Part shown: positions 6,568 to 9,401 of the stretch, piece after piece
How positions within the stretch are numbered: position 1 is the stretch's first letter
Layout: the number at the start of each line of letters is the position of its first letter
Assembly (NCBI GenBank): GCA_003553305.1
Contig: PWEB01000292.1
Coordinates: 1-9,401 of the forward strand
Direction: 5' to 3'
Length of the DNA: 9,401 nt
Origin: Syntrophomonadaceae bacterium
Lineage (GTDB): Bacteria; Bacillota; Dethiobacteria; DTU022
Notes under the pieces: generated by a model
The model's input: only the letters and a program-made list of their open reading frames with translations
Database searches by the model: none
What the model was told of the DNA's origin: nothing
Made by a program: the position numbers and the translations under genes

Positions 6568-7557
6568 ATGAAGAATAGGGGCTCGAGAAAACTGGTACAC
6601 AGATGTCAACTGATCGAAGATGAATTAGTTCAGGTTGAGCAGCACTTACAGCAAATTGTTGAAGCAGCCGGTCCCGAAATAGTTGAAGTGGGCAGTTATG
6701 TTTTTAACGGATCAGGGAAAAGAATGAGACCGACTCTTTTTTTGCTTGCTGCTTATCAACCGCAGGGTCAACTAAATCCATTCATTAATGCGGCTACTGC
6801 TATGGAATTGATGCACACGGCATCTTTGCTGCATGATGATGTAATTGATCAGGCGGAGACCCGCCGCGGTAAAGCTACTGTGCCCCTTAGGTGGAACAAT
6901 AAAATATCAGTTTTGACCGGAGATTACCTTTTGAGCCAATCTTTCAAATTATTAGTCAGCTATCATCACTGGCCCTTAATGGATATTATGGTAGAAGTAA
7001 TCCAGAATATGGCAGAAGGTGAAATTGAGCAGGCTTTTATTAATAATGATTCTAATGCTTTGGAAGAGCGTTATTTTCAGTGGATTGGAAAAAAGAGTGC
7101 CTCTTTTTTTGCCGGCTGCTGTCGTTCAGGATCTATGATGAAGGGCAGTGATCCTGCAGAACAGGCAACCTGGTCGGAGTTCGGCTATAACCTTGGAATG
7201 GCCTTTCAGTTAATCGATGATCTGCTTGATTATACAGGGAAAGGGGAATTGACGGGCAAACCGGTTTATGGTGACTTAAATAATCGCGTTCTTACTCTTC
7301 CGTTGATCCGGACTATCAGACATACCAGGCAATATGGCACGATTAACAGTCTGTTTAAGGATGAAAGTTCAGATAGTCAGTTTTCCGAAGTAGTTCAGGC
7401 TGTTTTGGATAGTGACGGACCTGATTATACTTACCGGAAAGCACAAGAATACATAGAACTCGCCAATAGTTCTATTAATATGCTCCAGGAAGTTGATGAG
7501 ATCATCAAAAACGAACTCAGAAACTTGACACAATCCTTGCTTAAACAGACATTTTAA
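6568..7557 (+). CDS. Medium/long-chain polyprenyl diphosphate synthase
   Basis: Trans-isoprenyl diphosphate synthase of 329 residues, condensing isopentenyl diphosphate units onto an allylic primer. Visible: the diphosphate-binding GSGKRMRP (48-55); first aspartate-rich motif DDVID (90-94); a GD-Y-L segment near 118-122; second aspartate-rich motif DDLLD (217-221); and GKPVYGD (230-236). The residue five before the first motif is Ala85, small rather than aromatic, which in this family goes with longer products, so a C30-C50 chain (for example a menaquinone side chain) is likelier than GPP or FPP. It resembles the large catalytic subunit of heptaprenyl synthases, but no small HepS-like subunit gene is in the window. 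The ATG is the only usable start, since a stop lies in frame at 6553; its ribosome site is poor. A 109-base gap precedes it and rex follows closely. Confidence 0.9.
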   Translation: MKNRGSRKLVHRCQLIEDELVQVEQHLQQIVEAAGPEIVEVGSYVFNGSGKRMRPTLFLLAAYQPQGQLNPFINAATAMELMHTASLLHDDVIDQAETRRGKATVPLRWNNKISVLTGDYLLSQSFKLLVSYHHWPLMDIMVEVIQNMAEGEIEQAFINNDSNALEERYFQWIGKKSASFFAGCCRSGSMMKGSDPAEQATWSEFGYNLGMAFQLIDDLLDYTGKGELTGKPVYGDLNNRVLTLPLIRTIRHTRQYGTINSLFKDESSDSQFSEVVQAVLDSDGPDYTYRKAQEYIELANSSINMLQEVDEIIKNELRNLTQSLLKQTF

Positions 7558-7563
7558 GAATAT

Positions 7564-7570
7564 GGAGGGG
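7564..7570 (+). promoter_or_regulatory. Ribosome binding site that sets the rex start
   Basis: GGAGGGG six bases before the ATG at 7577. An in-frame ATG at 7562 overlaps the left edge of this site and has no ribosome site of its own, so the shorter Rex is the translated form. Confidence 0.8.
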
Positions 7571-7576
7571 CAAACG

Positions 7577-8272
7577 ATGCCTGATCAAAACATTTCAAAA
7601 TCGGTTATTAAAAGGCTTCCTATCTATCTTCGCATTTTAGATCAATTAGTGAGGCGTGATGTTGAAATGATCTCATCTAAAGAGCTGAGCAATGAGTCCG
7701 GTTTCACTGCAGAGCAAATTCGCAAAGACCTCGCTTATTTTGGAGCATTTGGAACCCGTGGTTCCGGCTATAATACAGCTTTCCTGAGAGAAAAAATCAT
7801 AAAAATAATAGGGCTGGACAGTAAAACTAATACTATAGTGATCGGAGCAGGGAATCTGGGTACAGCCTTAACCCGCTATAATTTAACTAAGAACCCATAT
7901 GTTGATGTTGTAGCAGTATTTGATAAAGATCCGAATCTTATCAGTAAGGAAATTCATCACTTAAAAGTCCAACCTGCTGAAAATATTCCGAAAATTATTA
8001 AGAGCAAAGGTATCAAGGTCTGCCTGATTTGCATCCCTGCTTATGCAGCTCAGGAAGCTACAGATCTGGTGGTAGAGCATGGTGTAAAAGCAATCCTGAA
8101 CTTTGCTCCGATTAAACTGAGTGTGCCAGAAGGAGTCCATGTCCATAATGCAGATTTAACAATAGAATTGCAAAGCTTAATTTACTATAGTTCTGCTGAA
8201 GAGGAACGGATATCACGACTCAAACATGGGAAAAATGAGGACGAATCATCAAAAAGTTTTACTCGTGAGTGA
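7577..8272 (+). CDS. rex: Redox-sensing transcriptional repressor Rex
   Basis: NADH/NAD+-responsive repressor of fermentation and respiration genes in Gram-positive bacteria, acting as a dimer that releases DNA when NADH binds. The 231-residue protein has an N-terminal winged helix (about 10-65; SKELSNESGFTAEQIRKDL is the recognition region, and the wing GAFGTRGSGY the conserved Rex signature), then a Rossmann domain with GAGNLG (90-95) and Asp116 after the second strand, favouring NAD(H). CIPAYAAQEATD, NFAPIKLSVPEGV and the domain-swap helix entry DLTIELQSLIYY match Rex throughout. A hydrophilic tail (about 206-231) is likely disordered. Start ATG 7577 is chosen for its ribosome site; an ATG at 7562 would add five residues. 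It lies 19 bases after the polyprenyl synthase stop and is probably co-transcribed with it. No Rex palindrome (TTGTGAA/TTCACAA type) was found nearby, so autoregulation is not supported. Confidence 0.96.
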   Translation: MPDQNISKSVIKRLPIYLRILDQLVRRDVEMISSKELSNESGFTAEQIRKDLAYFGAFGTRGSGYNTAFLREKIIKIIGLDSKTNTIVIGAGNLGTALTRYNLTKNPYVDVVAVFDKDPNLISKEIHHLKVQPAENIPKIIKSKGIKVCLICIPAYAAQEATDLVVEHGVKAILNFAPIKLSVPEGVHVHNADLTIELQSLIYYSSAEEERISRLKHGKNEDESSKSFTRE

Positions 8273-8276
8273 AGCC

Positions 8277-8300
8277 GCTGCCCGGAGGGCATGCTATTTT
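8277..8300 (+). terminator. Probable terminator after rex
   Basis: TGCCC (8279-8283) pairs with GGGCA (8287-8291) around a GGA loop, extended by two pairs past a one-base bulge, followed by TATTTT and then an A6/T5 tract. It starts five bases after the rex stop. The stem is short but GC-rich; moderately convincing. Confidence 0.6.
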
Positions 8301-8330
8301 AAAAAATTTTTCTTGAAACGCCAGTACTTG

Positions 8331-8359
8331 TTGACTTTTAGTAATAGCTTATGTATACT
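8331..8359 (+). promoter_or_regulatory. tRNA operon promoter (Asp-Phe)
   Basis: TTGACT (8331-8336), a 17-base spacer and TATACT (8354-8359): five of six matches in both boxes. The expected start near 8366 leaves only about seven bases before tRNA-Asp, typical of strong stable-RNA promoters. Confidence 0.88.
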
Positions 8360-8372
8360 TGTTTATGCACAT

Positions 8373-8449
8373 GGAGCTGTGGTGTAGATGGTTAACATAT
8401 CGGCCTGTCAAGCCGAAGATCGCGGGTTCGAGTCCCGTCAGCTCCGCCA
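8373..8449 (+). tRNA. tRNA-Asp (anticodon GTC)
   Basis: Complete 77-base cloverleaf. Acceptor GGAGCTG pairs with CAGCTCC (8439-8445), discriminator G8446 and encoded CCA at 8447-8449. The anticodon stem TCGGC/GCCGA closes the loop CTGTCAA with anticodon GTC at 8407-8409. D stem GTGT/ACAT and T stem GCGGG/CCCGT with loop TTCGAGT are all present. First gene of a two-tRNA unit; discriminator G and the GUC anticodon agree with aspartate identity. Confidence 0.98.
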
Positions 8450-8455
8450 AAGTTA

Positions 8456-8531
<76 letters not shown>

Positions 8532-8540
8532 GTTTTTAAA

Positions 8541-8572
8541 AGCTCCCTGGGGTCATGACCTCGGGGGTTTTT
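8541..8572 (+). terminator. Terminator of the Asp-Phe tRNA operon
   Basis: An imperfect stem of about 11 pairs including a few G-T wobbles (CTCCCTGGGGT with ACCTCGGGGG) around a CATG loop, followed by five T residues at 8568-8572. It begins ten bases after the tRNA-Phe CCA. Confidence 0.85.
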
Positions 8573-8630
8573 AATGTACCGTTCCAGGTGCCTGTTATAA
8601 GAAACCCTTTCTAATTTGTCATGCTGATGG

Positions 8631-8641
8631 TATTATATAAT
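8631..8641 (+). promoter_or_regulatory. Possible -10 region for the stress protein gene
   Basis: A perfect TATAAT at 8636-8641 lies in the gap between the tRNA terminator and the stress protein gene, but the only -35-like hexamer, TTGTCA at 8616-8621, is 14 bases away, shorter than the usual 16-18. If used, it gives a leader of roughly 90 nt. Either a weak sigma-A promoter or an alternative-sigma promoter that I cannot recognise. Confidence 0.3.
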
Positions 8642-8697
8642 TGCTGAATAGATAGTGACTTGGGAGGATAACCGAGCAAATTTTGTATTTTAGGTAT

Positions 8698-8727
8698 TAG
8701 AATAGAATAGAATAGGAAAGGAAAGGA
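8698..8727 (+). repeat. Purine-rich pentamer repeat running into the ribosome site
   Basis: Six consecutive pentamers: TAGAA three times, TAGGA, then AAGGA twice. The last unit plus the next G is the Shine-Dalgarno sequence (AAGGAG) of the stress protein gene, ten bases before its ATG. The repeat is visible by eye; any regulatory effect is inference. Confidence 0.75.
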
Positions 8728-8737
8728 GCATTTGATT

Positions 8738-9196
8738 ATGAAAATATTAGTATGCACGGACGGGTCTGAGCAAAGCCAAAAAGCTGCAGAAAAGGCAGCC
8801 ATAATTGCTGAAGGATGTAATGTTCATGATGTAGCCATACTTTATGTTTATGATGAAAAATGGGATTTTTCTTCTTTGCCACGCGAAGAAACTGATCAAA
8901 TAACCAAAAAAGATATGGAACGTTTTCTAAAGATGCAAGAAGATCATAAGGGGAAGAAGAAAAAGATTTTATCAGATGCCCTAAAAACCTTTGAGAACAA
9001 GAATATACCGGCACGCACAATATTTAAGGAAGGACATCCTTCTCATACCATTGTAAAAGCAGCATGCGATGAAGAATTTGACATGGTTGTTATTGGTAGT
9101 AGAGGGCAAGGCGGTTTAAAAAAAGCTTTCCTGGGAAGTGTTAGCAGTGCTGTGGTACAGGAATGTAAAAATTGCAGTGTTCTCACAGTGAAATAA
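8738..9196 (+). CDS. Universal stress protein (UspA family), ATP-binding type
   Basis: Single-domain cytoplasmic UspA-family protein of 152 residues. It begins with the first strand MKILVCTDGSE (Asp8 at the nucleotide site), has the second strand VAILYVYDE (32-40), a lysine-rich helix (about 55-85), and the family ATP signature G-x2-G-x9-G-S as Gly120, Gly123, Gly133-Ser134 in VIGSRGQGGLKKAFLGSVS, ending in the strand CSVLTVK. All glycines of the ATP motif are present, so this is the nucleotide-binding (MJ0577-like) rather than the UspA-like non-binding class. The ATG at 8738 is chosen because AAAGGAG (8722-8728) is nine bases away; the in-frame TTG at 8732 is only three bases from it. It stands alone between two tRNA units. 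Such proteins usually accompany starvation or anaerobic stress; the partner is unknown. Confidence 0.93.
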   Translation: MKILVCTDGSEQSQKAAEKAAIIAEGCNVHDVAILYVYDEKWDFSSLPREETDQITKKDMERFLKMQEDHKGKKKKILSDALKTFENKNIPARTIFKEGHPSHTIVKAACDEEFDMVVIGSRGQGGLKKAFLGSVSSAVVQECKNCSVLTVK

Positions 9197-9213
9197 AGGC
9201 TTTAAGCCTTATT
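9192..9213 (+). terminator. Weak hairpin overlapping the stress protein stop
   Basis: AAGGCT (9196-9201) pairs with AGCCTT (9205-9210) around a three-base loop, extendable by AATA/TATT with one bulged A. There is no real T tract after it, so termination is uncertain; it is nevertheless the only candidate end signal before the tRNA-Gly promoter. Confidence 0.35.
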
Positions 9214-9233
9214 GTTAAGCTGAAGATGATGTC

Positions 9234-9262
9234 TTGACACCTTCTCAAATCTTTGCTATTAT
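9234..9262 (+). promoter_or_regulatory. tRNA-Gly promoter, consensus -35 with extended -10
   Basis: A perfect TTGACA (9234-9239), a 17-base spacer and TATTAT (9257-9262) with TG at 9254-9255 making an extended -10. The expected start near 9269 gives a 5' leader of about 58 nt before tRNA-Gly, much longer than the leader of the Asp-Phe unit. Confidence 0.9.
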
Positions 9263-9326
9263 TACTTAGCCGGGGCAAGGAAAAACCTTAAGTACTCGGT
9301 TAAATAATAGTTTTCCAGGCATTTAT

Positions 9327-9401
9327 GCGGGAGTAGCTCAGTGGTAGAGCATCGCCTTGCCAAGGCGAGGGTCGAGGGTTCGAATCCCTTCTTCCGCTCC
9401 A
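9327..9401 (+). tRNA. tRNA-Gly (anticodon GCC)
   Basis: Complete 75-base cloverleaf ending exactly at the window edge. Acceptor GCGGGAG pairs with CTTCCGC (9391-9397, one G-T), discriminator T9398 and encoded CCA at 9399-9401. The anticodon stem TCGCC/GGCGA holds the loop TTGCCAA with GCC at 9359-9361. D stem GCTC/GAGC and T stem GAGGG/CCCTT with loop TTCGAAT are present. More tRNAs may follow beyond the edge. Confidence 0.98.

Noticed and set aside
8581..8594. GTTCCAGGTGCCTG with a small CAGG/CCTG inverted repeat, reminiscent of dispersed REP-like or MITE ends
   Set aside because: Only one short copy is present in the window and no transposase or second end is visible; cannot be supported without a genome-wide search.
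8736..9020. 94-residue minus-strand reading frame opposite the stress protein gene, and similar minus-strand frames elsewhere
   Set aside because: They lie antisense to well-supported genes, have no ribosome sites and show no recognisable domains.
9212..9217. TTGTTA as a Rex half-site near the tRNA-Gly promoter
   Set aside because: No matching right half follows at the palindromic distance, so it is not a Rex operator by sequence.

Overview
The window reads as chromosomal DNA of a low-to-mid GC Gram-positive anaerobe, most likely a Clostridia-class Bacillota of the Peptococcaceae/Syntrophomonadaceae kind. This placement is inferred from strong AGGAGG-type ribosome sites, use of TTG and GTG starts, tRNA genes that encode CCA, a Rex redox repressor, a YtqB/MnmM-type methyltransferase and PaaK-type acyl-CoA ligases. 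Every supported gene lies on the + strand. I saw no phage, IS, CRISPR or conjugative genes.

Layout. (1) Bases 1-2580 hold two tandem, paralogous members of the phenylacetate-CoA ligase (PaaK) AMP-forming family. The first is cut by the left edge. The second is complete but has lost several catalytic residues that the first keeps. A strong terminator follows at 2611-2656. (2) Bases 2688-4355 form a self-contained two-component unit: a promoter, a soluble PAS-containing histidine kinase, a stand-alone receiver protein whose ribosome site lies inside the kinase's last codons, and a terminator built on a perfect 18-bp stem. (3) Bases 4388-8300 hold five genes in a row: a radical SAM protein with a CX4CX2C cluster motif, a DUF503/YlxP protein, a tRNA methyltransferase of the MnmM family, a long-chain polyprenyl diphosphate synthase and the NADH-sensing repressor Rex, closed by a modest terminator. 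They may be one operon, or two or three; the 109-base gap before the prenyl synthase is the likeliest break. (4) Bases 8331-8572 are a two-tRNA operon (Asp-GUC, Phe-GAA) with a near-consensus promoter and its own terminator. (5) Bases 8573-9213 hold a universal stress protein gene whose ribosome site lies at the end of a purine-rich pentamer repeat. (6) Bases 9234-9401 hold a consensus promoter, a leader of about 58 nt and tRNA-Gly(GCC), whose CCA is the last base of the window.

How it fits together. The ligase pair would activate a carboxylic acid (substrate unknown) to its CoA thioester; the second copy looks more like a partner or regulatory subunit than an independent enzyme. Rex next to a polyprenyl synthase suggests a link between NADH/NAD+ state and quinone or other isoprenoid supply, but no Rex operator is visible here. 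The kinase/receiver pair has no DNA-binding output domain, so it probably acts by protein contact or phosphorelay. The part most worth a second look is the PaaK-type pair with its altered P-loop and eroded second member. The rest is mostly recognisable housekeeping and regulatory content.
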